In this document: piece after piece, positions 22,998 to 31,715 of the stretch
Numbering within the stretch: position 1 is the stretch's first letter
How the letters are laid out: each line of letters starts with the position of its first letter
Assembly: GCA_024696945.1 (NCBI GenBank)
Contig: JAILGF010000171.1
Coordinates: 1 to 37,074, forward strand
DNA from: Lachnospiraceae bacterium
Lineage (GTDB): Bacteria > Bacillota > Clostridia > Lachnospirales > Lachnospiraceae
Direction: 5' to 3'
DNA: 37,074 nt
Translations under genes and position numbers: made by a program
Notes under the pieces: generated by a model
Database searches by the model: none
What the model saw: the letters and a program-made list of their open reading frames with translations, nothing else
What the model was told of the DNA's origin: nothing

Positions 22998-24488
22998 TCA
23001 ATAAAGTTTGATCGTGTAAAGATATCCCATAAATCCGACGCTTTCATAAGCTATTTCGCCGCTGCAGTAGTTTTTGGAACAATAATCGGTCAAAACATCC
23101 CAAATATCGGAATATAATGTCTGGCTTGTCGAGCTGTCAAAGAACTGTACAGTGATCGGCAGGCCTTTTTCTAACCCTTTGTCTAGTTTTTCCTTAATAT
23201 ATGCCAAGGAATCTGCATTGCCGCTGACTGAGTCATATGAACCATAGGTTTCATATATTATGCCAAGATCCTTACTCTCCGCTTTCGGAAGATCTGTATC
23301 GTCCCAGATATGGTTTGCGGAAATATCTTTATCGGTTACGAGGAAATAATAGAATTTTAATCTTCCCTTTTCATCGGGAACCGGATCGTCCCAGGTTACG
23401 TCTACCGCATACCATTTATCCTTTATCTTAACCTTATTCCATGCATGCGTATCTTTTGAGCCGTCAGGATTAATTACTGTACCGTTAACAATAATACATT
23501 CTATTCCGGTGGCCTTGCATAAGAAATAGAAAGCCTTAGAATAACCGTCGCATACGCATACCTTTGTTTCAAGTGCGTAGCTTAACATATGAACATCCTT
23601 TCCGAAATAGGATAACGGATATTCGAAATTCAGGACCAGATAATCGTGAATGTTCTTTACGGTGCTATATTCATTCTTACCTTTGAGTTCTTTGGCCAGA
23701 TCGATGATCTTGTCATAAAGTTCTTTTTCGTCACGATCAAGGTAATTCGTCTTTCCGATTGTCAAAGCACAGTCAACAGCAAATTCATCAGGATAAAAAT
23801 CCCTTACTTCCGAAGTTGTAACTGTAAGGCTGACTACATTGGCATATTTTGTCGGTGCTAAAAATTTAAGTTCATTCAGAGACGGAAGGGCATTCAGATA
23901 TTCTTCCTCAGACCTCAGGTATTTAAAATCCTCAACATCGTTAAAATACAGATGGAACATGCTCGAGTCCTTACAACCCAGAATAATGCCTGTCCATACT
24001 TCTTCAGTTGACTGACAGAGCTTTGCCTTATCAAACTTAAGAGTAGTATTCGGCTCGCGTTTCAAGTCCGCCATAAGTTTTTCAGTCCTCTGTTTTGCCA
24101 GAGCGTCATAATCCACAGTATTCTCGCTCTTTTGAGGTTGGTCATCTACTGCTGTTTCCTTTTGTATTACCGTAAAATTTATCTTTACCTTGTAGGTTTT
24201 CCCATTCTGCTTAACTTTGACTTTTACGGTCGCCGTTCCTGCGCCTACAGGTGTAACCTTAGCCTTCTTTACCTTAACAACTTTTTTGTCAGAGGTAGAA
24301 TATTTAAGCTTGGCTCCAGAATTAACATTCAAAAGTTCAATAGTGTATACCTCGGAATCGGTATACAGCGTAACAGATTTTTCTTTTGCCTTTGGCTTTG
24401 CGGCCGCTTCAATCCTTGACGCGTAAGGAAGCATTGAAACCAAAAGAACTACGATTGCTAAAAACCCAATACATCTTAATCTCTTCAT
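22998..24488 (-). CDS. Secreted transglutaminase-like protein with bacterial Ig-like domain
   Basis: A 496-residue exported protein. It has a signal peptide (about 1-29, ending RIEAAA), a bacterial Ig-like (Big) domain at about 35-108 with the pattern KVKKAKVTPVGAGTATVKV, and a spacer. A transglutaminase-like/protease core at about 260-380 has the triad Cys313 (CVCDGYSKAF), His348 (THAWNKV) and Asp363 (AVDVTWDDP). It may cleave or cross-link surface proteins or peptides; the substrate is unknown. The stop codon abuts that of the convergent GHL10 gene (TGATCA), so there is no room for a terminator. The ATG has GGGGG upstream. It follows the ligase gene by 66 bp on the same strand. Confidence 0.9.
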   Translation of the reverse strand: MKRLRCIGFLAIVVLLVSMLPYASRIEAAAKPKAKEKSVTLYTDSEVYTIELLNVNSGAKLKYSTSDKKVVKVKKAKVTPVGAGTATVKVKVKQNGKTYKVKINFTVIQKETAVDDQPQKSENTVDYDALAKQRTEKLMADLKREPNTTLKFDKAKLCQSTEEVWTGIILGCKDSSMFHLYFNDVEDFKYLRSEEEYLNALPSLNELKFLAPTKYANVVSLTVTTSEVRDFYPDEFAVDCALTIGKTNYLDRDEKELYDKIIDLAKELKGKNEYSTVKNIHDYLVLNFEYPLSYFGKDVHMLSYALETKVCVCDGYSKAFYFLCKATGIECIIVNGTVINPDGSKDTHAWNKVKIKDKWYAVDVTWDDPVPDEKGRLKFYYFLVTDKDISANHIWDDTDLPKAESKDLGIIYETYGSYDSVSGNADSLAYIKEKLDKGLEKGLPITVQFFDSSTSQTLYSDIWDVLTDYCSKNYCSGEIAYESVGFMGYLYTIKLY

Positions 24489-24554
24489 GCAGATCCCCCT
24501 TATCTTTTTTTATCCTTCTTATTATTTTCTCGTTTTAATTACCTTGTCAGACCG

Positions 24555-26543
24555 TCACTTTTCTTCACAGGATCCGATTTCAGCTTCTGTCTGTCCAATA
24601 ACTTCTTCGGACCCATTGTCATTCACCCCTGATACAACTTCGTCCTTAGAAATCTCCCCATCCTCTTTCTTAGCCTGATCGGATTTTTTATTTTTCTTTA
24701 CCTGCTCGGTGACTTCAGTGAGTACCGGGAAGATATTGTCCCTTTTGATCATATGGTTGATAGCAAGCCCGATACCTATCATAGCCCAGAATATCGGTGC
24801 AATAACTACCATTGAATCGTTTATGATACCTACAACCATATATCCGAAGGTACCGCAAAGTATTCCTATTCCTACCATAGGAAGATATTTTGACTTATCG
24901 GATTTACGATACAAACGGACACTTGTAATAAAATACCAGAAATAGAATACCAGGAAGCATATCAGTGACAGCACACCTGTCTGAACAGCTATCTGAAGAT
25001 ACATATTATGCGGCTTTGTAATATACTCCGTAGAATAGCCTCCGTTCGACATAGCAACGTAATCATCATTCGGGAAGGCCAGTATGAAAGTATCCGGTCC
25101 GGTTCCCAGGATCAGATTATCCTTGAGAAGAGGTATCGTTCTTGACCAGATAAAGCCACGGTTGGAAAATGCCTTGCTATAATTATTGAGAGATTCAACA
25201 TAAGGTGCATTATTGATCTTATCAAATTTGCCCGTATTGGTTATATAGTAATATGTCTTATCCTCATTCGAATATACAAATTGCCATGTCTTGCCATCAA
25301 TTTCAACAAGGAATACCGGATAATTATCCATATATCCGAAAGTAACAATAATATTCTCAAAACGTTCATCCGTTGTATTAAATATTAATCCTCCCTGTTC
25401 CAATTGCTTCATCACGAAAACAGCGTTACCGTACTCATCGAGGACATTGATTCCGATCTCATCTGTTTCCGGAATCTCCTGATGTGAAAGATAAAGCATG
25501 TTGTCATTATAATTTATCGCTATGCAATCGTCATTGGTCTCTATCGACTTTAACGTATAGTTACTTTCCTCCATGGAAAGTGCCTGTCTTACTTTCGAGA
25601 GAAGCTGATCATTCGAATAATTGTTATATGTATATACAACACCGATGATAAGGACAAGAACGATCAGTACTTCCGGAAGAAATCTTATCAGCTTTTTGTT
25701 GAAAATAAGAACAAGCAGGAAGAGTGAAAAACCGACTCCGAGGAATCCCGCACGTGATCCCGAACCAAGGATACTTAACAGCAGCCCGATATAGATTACG
25801 ATATTCACTATCATCAGCCACAATTTCTTCTTAGCAAAAGCAAGCATTAAGAAAACAGGGGCTATAAGTGATACGTAGGAACCTACATAATTTGGATTGT
25901 ACAGCGTCATATATACTCTTCCCAGTGGGAAAGCAAATGTAAGCTTAACATCCTTGTTTGACCAGTATTTCATGGGCAGGATTATTTTTCTTCCCAACTC
26001 GGTACGGAAAATATCCTTTGAAAATGCCTGTGAAAGACCGATAAGGAGCATGATCACCGTACCTATGGTAAAAGCGATCATGATTATATCAACATCCTTA
26101 GAAGTAGATATGAACATAAAGCAGTAATATACCGTCATTGCATATCCAAGAAGTACCCATACCGATTCAAATTGCTCATAAATGCCTGTAAACGAAAATG
26201 AACCGTACTGTGAACAGATTGCCGACAACAATGAAAGGAAGGCATATCCTGCCAGCGGTATTAAAAGCTTTGCAAACCTCAAAGATTCATGCTTTACAAC
26301 AGCACGCACAATAGTGAGAACAAGCATTACCGTACATATCACAATGAAGATCAATGATTTGTAATACAAAAAAATATCATAATAGGTTTCTTCCAAGAAG
26401 AAAGCATTATCCGTAAGATTTGTTTCGTATGTTTTCAGATGAACTATAAGCGGGAGCAGTCCCAATATCAACATGACGGGGATAACCAAAGCATTAAACT
26501 TCTTATTGTTATCCACCGATTTGTTTCTCGATTGATTACTCAT
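24555..26543 (-). CDS. O-antigen-ligase-like polytopic membrane protein
   Basis: A 662-residue membrane protein with roughly ten or more hydrophobic helices. A large soluble region at about 310-450 is rich in Asp, Asn and Tyr. After it comes the Wzy_C/O-antigen-ligase signature region (LILGTGPDTFILAFPNDD, then TKPHNMYLQIAVQTGVLSL). A charged tail (about 605-662, many Lys, Glu and Asp) is probably cytoplasmic. Such proteins polymerise or transfer lipid-linked glycans. In a Gram-positive cell the acceptor could be wall polymer, lipid or protein. Its own promoter lies in a hairpin that also holds its GGAGG ribosome-binding site (26554-26606). It follows the heptad-repeat gene by 75 bp. Confidence 0.9.
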   Translation of the reverse strand: MSNQSRNKSVDNNKKFNALVIPVMLILGLLPLIVHLKTYETNLTDNAFFLEETYYDIFLYYKSLIFIVICTVMLVLTIVRAVVKHESLRFAKLLIPLAGYAFLSLLSAICSQYGSFSFTGIYEQFESVWVLLGYAMTVYYCFMFISTSKDVDIIMIAFTIGTVIMLLIGLSQAFSKDIFRTELGRKIILPMKYWSNKDVKLTFAFPLGRVYMTLYNPNYVGSYVSLIAPVFLMLAFAKKKLWLMIVNIVIYIGLLLSILGSGSRAGFLGVGFSLFLLVLIFNKKLIRFLPEVLIVLVLIIGVVYTYNNYSNDQLLSKVRQALSMEESNYTLKSIETNDDCIAINYNDNMLYLSHQEIPETDEIGINVLDEYGNAVFVMKQLEQGGLIFNTTDERFENIIVTFGYMDNYPVFLVEIDGKTWQFVYSNEDKTYYYITNTGKFDKINNAPYVESLNNYSKAFSNRGFIWSRTIPLLKDNLILGTGPDTFILAFPNDDYVAMSNGGYSTEYITKPHNMYLQIAVQTGVLSLICFLVFYFWYFITSVRLYRKSDKSKYLPMVGIGILCGTFGYMVVGIINDSMVVIAPIFWAMIGIGLAINHMIKRDNIFPVLTEVTEQVKKNKKSDQAKKEDGEISKDEVVSGVNDNGSEEVIGQTEAEIGSCEEK

Positions 26544-26553
26544 ATAAAAATAG

Positions 26554-26597
26554 CCTCCATATTCGCAGTTATAAATTATTATACCCGAATATGGAGG
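26554..26597 (-). promoter_or_regulatory. Hairpin that can hide the ligase ribosome-binding site or act as terminator
   Basis: A perfect 12-bp stem (arms 26554-26565 and 26586-26597, 20-base loop). On the minus strand the 3' arm reads CGAATATGGAGG and contains the GGAGG of the ligase gene, followed by CTATTTTTAT. It can only form in RNA coming from the upstream genes, because the local promoter starts inside the loop. Confidence 0.75.
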
Positions 26598-26606
26598 TTT
26601 TGTAAA
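26578..26606 (-). promoter_or_regulatory. Promoter of the ligase-like gene, nested in the hairpin
   Basis: On the minus strand TTTACA (26601-26606), a 17-bp spacer and a perfect TATAAT (26578-26583). The first hairpin arm falls within the spacer, and the expected start (near 26571) is within the loop. Confidence 0.7.
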
Positions 26607-26618
26607 GAAGGAAAAAAA

Positions 26619-28829
26619 TCACTTGATCTCTTCCGTTCTAAATATGAATTTTACCTGACCGTTTTCACCGTCGGCCAAACCGGAGAAGTTGTTGTATTTA
26701 CTTGATATTTCACCCATTACTCTTACTCTTTCAATGAGTCCCTCAAGCTCTCCTTCAACTGCTTCGGTAATTCTTTCGATACCCTTTTCGTTAAACTCTT
26801 TGATACCGTCTGAGAGAAGCACCGATCCGTCATGAAGCTGTGTTACGCCATCCTTAAGTGCCGGTATGTTGGCTTTCAGTTCATTCAGACCGTCATTAAG
26901 TGCACCGGCTCCGTCATAGAGTTTTCCGGTTCCGTCCTTCAGACTGTCGGCGCCCATCTTTAACTGGTCTATACCGCCCTTTAACTGATCGGCGCCTGCC
27001 TGAAGGCTGTCAGCTCCGGCCTTTAGCTGCTCAGCACCGGAATCCAGTTCTGTCATACCGTCCTTTAATGCATCTGCACCGTTTTTCAATGTATCGGCAC
27101 CATCCTTAAGGGCATCTGTGCCTGCCTTAAGTGTGTCCGCTCCGGTCTTTAATGTTCCTGCGCCTGTGGCAGCCTGTGCCACTCCGTCGGTATAAGCCTT
27201 AAGCCCTTCATAAAATGTATTGTATCCGTCGAGTGAGGCCTTAAGTTCGGCTACCGCCTTAGCCTTTGCCTGATAAACCGCTGCCGTCTGCGGATCTGCC
27301 TTTGCATAGCCTGCAGCAGCTTCATTAAGTTTAGCAGCAGTAGCATCAAGTATCTGTCCGTAGTTTTCTATGGTAAGCTGGGGAATATCAGCTCCCGCAT
27401 CCTTAAGCTGTGCCTCTGCGGTAGCAAGGAGTGAGTTAAATACCTGCTGTGCCCCGCCTACTAATGTCTCATTATTTCCTGCCAGTGTGTCAAGACCTGT
27501 TTTCAACTGTCCCGCACCGTCGCTTAATGCTCCTACTCCTGTATCGAGCTGTGTTATTCCACCGGCAAGCTGACCTGCACCGTCTGACAATGCGTCCGTA
27601 CCGGCTTTCAACTGGCCGGCGCCTTCCTTAAGTTTTCCTATGCCCTCGTCAAGTGCTGCAGCGCCGGTACTGAGCTGACCTGCACCATCCGATAATGCAT
27701 CGGCTCCTGAGCTAAGCTTCCCCGCACCTTCATCTGCCGATCTAATGCCGTTTTTAAGCGATAACGAACCGTCCGCAAGCTTTCCTACACCATCCTCCAG
27801 TTCGCCCGATTTTTCAAGCAGTGTTGCCAATCCGTCACTTAATTGTTCCGAACCATCAGTAAGCTGTGTCATCGCATTTGTAAGCTCTGCCATTGAATCG
27901 CTTAAGGAATCGAGATCTTTTACGTCAAGCTTATCCAGCTTACTGAAAATCTCATTTGTTGCCACTGTAACTGACATTGCAAGACTAAATTCCGTTACAT
28001 CGGCACTTATCTCCAGATGATCGGGTATCTCGAATTTCTCCCTGTCAATGGCGAGATTGTCTTGCAAGCCCGGGAATGCCATGCCTATTACTACGGTTCT
28101 TGAACCGTCATTTATCAGTTTACAGTTAGGTGCTGAAACATTTGTAAACTTATCATTGTCAAGTATTACTCCTGTGAGCATCATAAACGGAATGCACATA
28201 GTCTCTTTCTTTCCGTCCACGATCACTTCTTCGCTTGTTTTATTCACATAATCGAACCGGATGGTAACGTTACCTGATTTCCCTTTTATCTCCTCAGGGC
28301 TAACCTTCTTTCCGTCAAGGTAGTAGCTAACCTTAACCTCAATCGGAAGAGCTTTGTCGGTTTTTCCCTGATAGCTTATATCAGCGCCGTTTGCAGACCA
28401 TACACACTCGTCTCCGTTCTTTGTGTATGTTTCATCACCTTTTACGTTTTCTATATCCGTAAGGATCGATCTGTCCGCAAGCTCTGCTTTCCGGTCAACG
28501 TTCTTTATCCAGTCACTGACTATGACCTTCTGTGCTGCTCCGTTTGCATCTGCAACGATATATACGGTTTCCTCCTTAGTGGTTTCTGTGGGACGAGACT
28601 CATCTGAACCCAAAAGAGCCTGTATAATATTATTGGCATCCGCTCCCAGTTGCTCCGTACCATCGGTGGTCACATCACCCACTTGTTTTTCCAACTCTTC
28701 AGTGTTAATAGAAACCGTCTCTCTCTGAGCATTGTCTTCTGCCATTACTTTTGAAGAGGTCCTTACTCCCGCAGTTATCAATGCCGCACAAAGACCTACT
28801 GAAATGATTCCGGCTGTTATTCTTTTCAT
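26619..28829 (-). CDS. Secreted heptad-repeat (YhgE/Pip-type) protein
   Basis: A 736-residue exported protein. A signal peptide or anchor is at about 3-25 (ITAGIISVGLCAALITAG). A globular part of about 90-300 resembles the extracellular part of YhgE-type proteins (ISYQGKTDKALPIEVKVSYYL). From about 310 to 700 there is a long run of L-x-x-G heptads, such as DGAGQLSTGAAALDEG. This pattern is characteristic of proteins that accompany MMPL transporters and of the outer loop of YhgE/Pip proteins. No C-terminal membrane helices are found, unlike full YhgE. It starts 32 bp after the MMPL gene, so the two are probably co-expressed and work together in export at the cell surface. Function inferred. 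Confidence 0.88.
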   Translation of the reverse strand: MKRITAGIISVGLCAALITAGVRTSSKVMAEDNAQRETVSINTEELEKQVGDVTTDGTEQLGADANNIIQALLGSDESRPTETTKEETVYIVADANGAAQKVIVSDWIKNVDRKAELADRSILTDIENVKGDETYTKNGDECVWSANGADISYQGKTDKALPIEVKVSYYLDGKKVSPEEIKGKSGNVTIRFDYVNKTSEEVIVDGKKETMCIPFMMLTGVILDNDKFTNVSAPNCKLINDGSRTVVIGMAFPGLQDNLAIDREKFEIPDHLEISADVTEFSLAMSVTVATNEIFSKLDKLDVKDLDSLSDSMAELTNAMTQLTDGSEQLSDGLATLLEKSGELEDGVGKLADGSLSLKNGIRSADEGAGKLSSGADALSDGAGQLSTGAAALDEGIGKLKEGAGQLKAGTDALSDGAGQLAGGITQLDTGVGALSDGAGQLKTGLDTLAGNNETLVGGAQQVFNSLLATAEAQLKDAGADIPQLTIENYGQILDATAAKLNEAAAGYAKADPQTAAVYQAKAKAVAELKASLDGYNTFYEGLKAYTDGVAQAATGAGTLKTGADTLKAGTDALKDGADTLKNGADALKDGMTELDSGAEQLKAGADSLQAGADQLKGGIDQLKMGADSLKDGTGKLYDGAGALNDGLNELKANIPALKDGVTQLHDGSVLLSDGIKEFNEKGIERITEAVEGELEGLIERVRVMGEISSKYNNFSGLADGENGQVKFIFRTEEIK

Positions 28830-28861
28830 TTTTATATGCCTCCATTTAGAATATCGTTCCT

Positions 28862-31009
28862 TTAAATATGTCTTAATCCTGCATTTCGCAGTTCTTCATT
28901 ACCGCACTCCTTCATTCCTGCAGTTGTCTTAACTATCAGTTTGTCAAACAGCATAAGCATTGCAGGAAGTGTAAGTACTACCATCACCACGCTGATCACT
29001 GCTCCCCGCGCCAAAAGGATGCACATTGAGCTTATCATATCTATATCTGAATAGACTGCAACTCCGAAAGTTGCCGAGAACAGTCCCATACCGGATACAA
29101 TGATCGAAGGGATTGAAGTTGAAAGCGCCGTTTTTATAGCATCAAACTTTGTATTGCCTTCAATTCTTTCCTTTTTATATCTGGTAGTCATCAGTATTGC
29201 ATAATCAACCGTAGCTCCGAGCTGTATCGTACTGATACATATCGGTGCGATGAACGGCAGGTTGTCACCAAGATAATGAGGTAAACCAAGATTTATAAAT
29301 ATGGCTGCCTCTATAACAATGATAAGTATAAACGGCAGTGATATACTCTTTTCCACAAGGGCTATAATAATGAAGATTGCTGCGATGGAAATGATATTTA
29401 CTACTTTGAAATCCCTGTCTGTCGTATCTATCATATCCTTCATACAGGGTGCTTCACCTATAAGCATTCCGGTTTTATCGTATTTTTTAAGGATATTATT
29501 TAACTGCACTATCTGGCCGTTTACCGCATCGCTTGCAACTCTGTATTCCGAGTTGACAAGTATCAGCTTCCATTTATCGCTTTCAAGCAACGATCTTATC
29601 GAATCCGGAAGAATTTCCTCCGGTACGCCCGATCCTATCAAGGAATCAAGTCCGAGTACGTATTTTATACCGGAAACCTTTTCCATTTCTTTCATCATAG
29701 CTCTGGTATCCTTGCCGCTTAAATCGGCATTTACCAAAAGCATATGCGTACTTGCTACATTAAAATCGTTTTTAAGCTTAGAATTAGCTATGGCATAATC
29801 GAGATCCTGAGGAAGCGAATCGGCCATATCGTAATAGACCTCGTTCTGTGTCTTATTGTACCCTATATATGCAGGAACGGTTATTACCACAAATATCAAA
29901 AGGAATACCGGGAATTTCTTTATCGCAAATCCCGAGAACTTATCCATGTTGGGAATGAGCGATCTATGCATCAGCTTTGAGAGCGGCTTATCGAGGATAA
30001 GTATCATGGCAGGAAGCACCGTTACGCATCCGATAACTCCGAGAACAACTCCCTTTGCCATTACAATCCCCAGGTCACGGCCCATTGTAAATGACATAAA
30101 GCAAAGTGCTATGAAGCCGGCAATAGTAGTTATTGAGCTGCCCACAACACTTGTCAGAGTGTTATGTATAGCCTCCGCCATAGCATTAAGCTTATCTTCC
30201 TTGTCAAGCTGCCCGGCTCCTGTGGTGTTCTTAGACTGTTTCAACTTATTAGTAGCTTCGTTGTAGCTATGCCACAGGAATATCGAGTAGTCCATTGTTA
30301 CCGCAAGCTGTAATACCGCCGACAAAGCCTTAGTAATATAGGAAATCTCGCCAAGAAATACATTGGAACCTAAGTTTAAGATGATCATCATTCCTATTGA
30401 TGCGAGAAATACAAAGGGTATCATCCAGTTGTCAAGCAATATCATCATTGCTATTAGGGCGAGCACCACAGCGATAGCAACATATATGGGTTCCTCTCTT
30501 TCACAGAGGTCCTTCAGGTCTGTGACCATGGCAGAAAGTCCGGATACGAAACATTGCTTTCCGGCTATCGACCTTATATCCCTTATCGCATCCATCGTTA
30601 CATCCGCCGATGTTGAGCTGTCAAAAAATACAGCCATCATGGTTGATTTATCGGTATTGAATGCATTGTAAATGCTTTCCGGAAGTATTTCCATAGGAAT
30701 GGATAGATCTGCTATAGAGTCATACCAGACTACCGAGTCCACATGGTTGACGTTTTCAATTTTTTCTTTAAGGACCGACACGTCCCGGACTGACATATCT
30801 TCTAGGATTATCAGTGAAAATGCTCCCTTTCCGAAATCATTCATCAGTTCGTCCTGCCCGATGATCGTTTCCATATCTTTCGGAAGGTAATTCAGCATAT
30901 CATAATTTACCCTGGTGTTAACATAGCCGAATACCGATGGTATCAAAGCTGCAAGAGCTATTACCAATATCAGTATACGATATTTAACGACCGCTTTTGA
31001 GAATTTCAT
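28862..31009 (-). CDS. MMPL/RND-superfamily transporter
   Basis: A 715-residue transporter with two MMPL halves. Each has one helix, a large outer loop and a bundle of about five helices. The first helix is about 8-28 (RILILVIALAALIPSVFGYV), followed by the conserved NTRVNYDMLNYLPKD. The second half repeats the pattern with NKTQNEVYYDMADSLPQD. TM4-like segments carry TMDYSIFLWHSYNE and ATVDYAILMTTRYKKE, with the Asp-Tyr pair expected for proton coupling. Likely substrates are lipids, glycolipids or hydrophobic drugs. An in-frame start 15 codons upstream exists; the ATG at 31009 has AAAGGAG at good distance. It is downstream of a TetR regulator gene and upstream of the heptad-repeat gene. Confidence 0.92.
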   Translation of the reverse strand: MKFSKAVVKYRILILVIALAALIPSVFGYVNTRVNYDMLNYLPKDMETIIGQDELMNDFGKGAFSLIILEDMSVRDVSVLKEKIENVNHVDSVVWYDSIADLSIPMEILPESIYNAFNTDKSTMMAVFFDSSTSADVTMDAIRDIRSIAGKQCFVSGLSAMVTDLKDLCEREEPIYVAIAVVLALIAMMILLDNWMIPFVFLASIGMMIILNLGSNVFLGEISYITKALSAVLQLAVTMDYSIFLWHSYNEATNKLKQSKNTTGAGQLDKEDKLNAMAEAIHNTLTSVVGSSITTIAGFIALCFMSFTMGRDLGIVMAKGVVLGVIGCVTVLPAMILILDKPLSKLMHRSLIPNMDKFSGFAIKKFPVFLLIFVVITVPAYIGYNKTQNEVYYDMADSLPQDLDYAIANSKLKNDFNVASTHMLLVNADLSGKDTRAMMKEMEKVSGIKYVLGLDSLIGSGVPEEILPDSIRSLLESDKWKLILVNSEYRVASDAVNGQIVQLNNILKKYDKTGMLIGEAPCMKDMIDTTDRDFKVVNIISIAAIFIIIALVEKSISLPFILIIVIEAAIFINLGLPHYLGDNLPFIAPICISTIQLGATVDYAILMTTRYKKERIEGNTKFDAIKTALSTSIPSIIVSGMGLFSATFGVAVYSDIDMISSMCILLARGAVISVVMVVLTLPAMLMLFDKLIVKTTAGMKECGNEELRNAGLRHI

Positions 31010-31042
31010 GATTTTTAGCACTCCTTTCGTTTGACTGCTAGA

Positions 31043-31071
31043 AATATATACCAATTAATCTTAGGTAACAA
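31043..31071 (-). promoter_or_regulatory. Possible promoter of the MMPL gene
   Basis: On the minus strand TTGTTA (31066-31071), a 17-bp spacer and TATATT (31043-31048). The -35 box matches only four of six positions. Confidence 0.45.
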
Positions 31072-31085
31072 TGGGCAAAAAAATA

Positions 31086-31110
31086 CACGTGCCTAAATTT
31101 TAGGCACGTG
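31086..31110 (-). terminator. Perfect 12-bp inverted repeat after tetR: terminator and possible operator
   Basis: CACGTGCCTAAA and its exact complement surround one central base. On the minus strand it is followed by TATTTTTTT, which makes a good intrinsic terminator for the TetR gene. Its perfect symmetry and place 15 bp upstream of the likely MMPL promoter also allow a TetR operator role. The two readings are not exclusive. Confidence 0.65.
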
Positions 31111-31151
31111 GCTGAAATTGTCTAAAAATGATGTTCTATTTTATGAATATA

Positions 31152-31694
31152 TTACATAAGCAATTGCTCAAACATTTTGGTATGGAACTCGCAGAACCTG
31201 TCTATCTGGGCCTGAGCTTCCTCTTCCATCCCATTATTTAGCCAGTCCATAGCAAATCCAAAGCATTCGCACTTATAGAATTTAATGGCTATCTCCTGGT
31301 CAAATTCACTTAGTTTTGCATTCGATAAAATCGGACGCATATATTCAGATACAACATATTCACACACTTTCCAAAGATCCCTCTCGAAAATATCACGGTT
31401 TACAGAGTTAAAGATATGCAATATTGCCTTTCTCTTAGATGACGCAAAATCAAGTACCGCTTTAAGTCCGGTCTGCATTGAATCTATGCTGCCGCAGGTG
31501 CTTATTATTTCGTCCGCGTCTTCGGTTATTATTTCTTCTATGAGTGCCGGTATATCCTGATAATGATAATAGAACGAGTTTCTGTTTATACCGCACCTTG
31601 CAACAAGCGCTTTAACAGTTATCTGATTGAGCGGCATCTCCTCGAGCATTGCCAAGAATGTATTCTTTATTTCCTTTTTTGTAAAGTTTGTCAT
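31152..31694 (-). CDS. TetR-family transcriptional regulator
   Basis: A 180-residue regulator. The N-terminal helix-turn-helix is typical of TetR (LAMLEEMPLNQITVKALVARCGINRNSFYYHYQDIPALI, cut here by the 20-residue limit into LNQITVKALVARCGINRNSF and YYHYQDIPALI). The C-terminal helical part (about 60-180) would bind a ligand and dimerise. It probably controls the MMPL and heptad-repeat genes directly downstream. GGAAGG lies 6 bases before the ATG. The stop of the DUF6273 gene is only 21 bp upstream with no terminator, so read-through expression is possible. Confidence 0.92.
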   Translation of the reverse strand: MTNFTKKEIKNTFLAMLEEMPLNQITVKALVARCGINRNSFYYHYQDIPALIEEIITEDADEIISTCGSIDSMQTGLKAVLDFASSKRKAILHIFNSVNRDIFERDLWKVCEYVVSEYMRPILSNAKLSEFDQEIAIKFYKCECFGFAMDWLNNGMEEEAQAQIDRFCEFHTKMFEQLLM

Positions 31695-31715
31695 TATAAT
31701 CCTTCCAATATTGTA

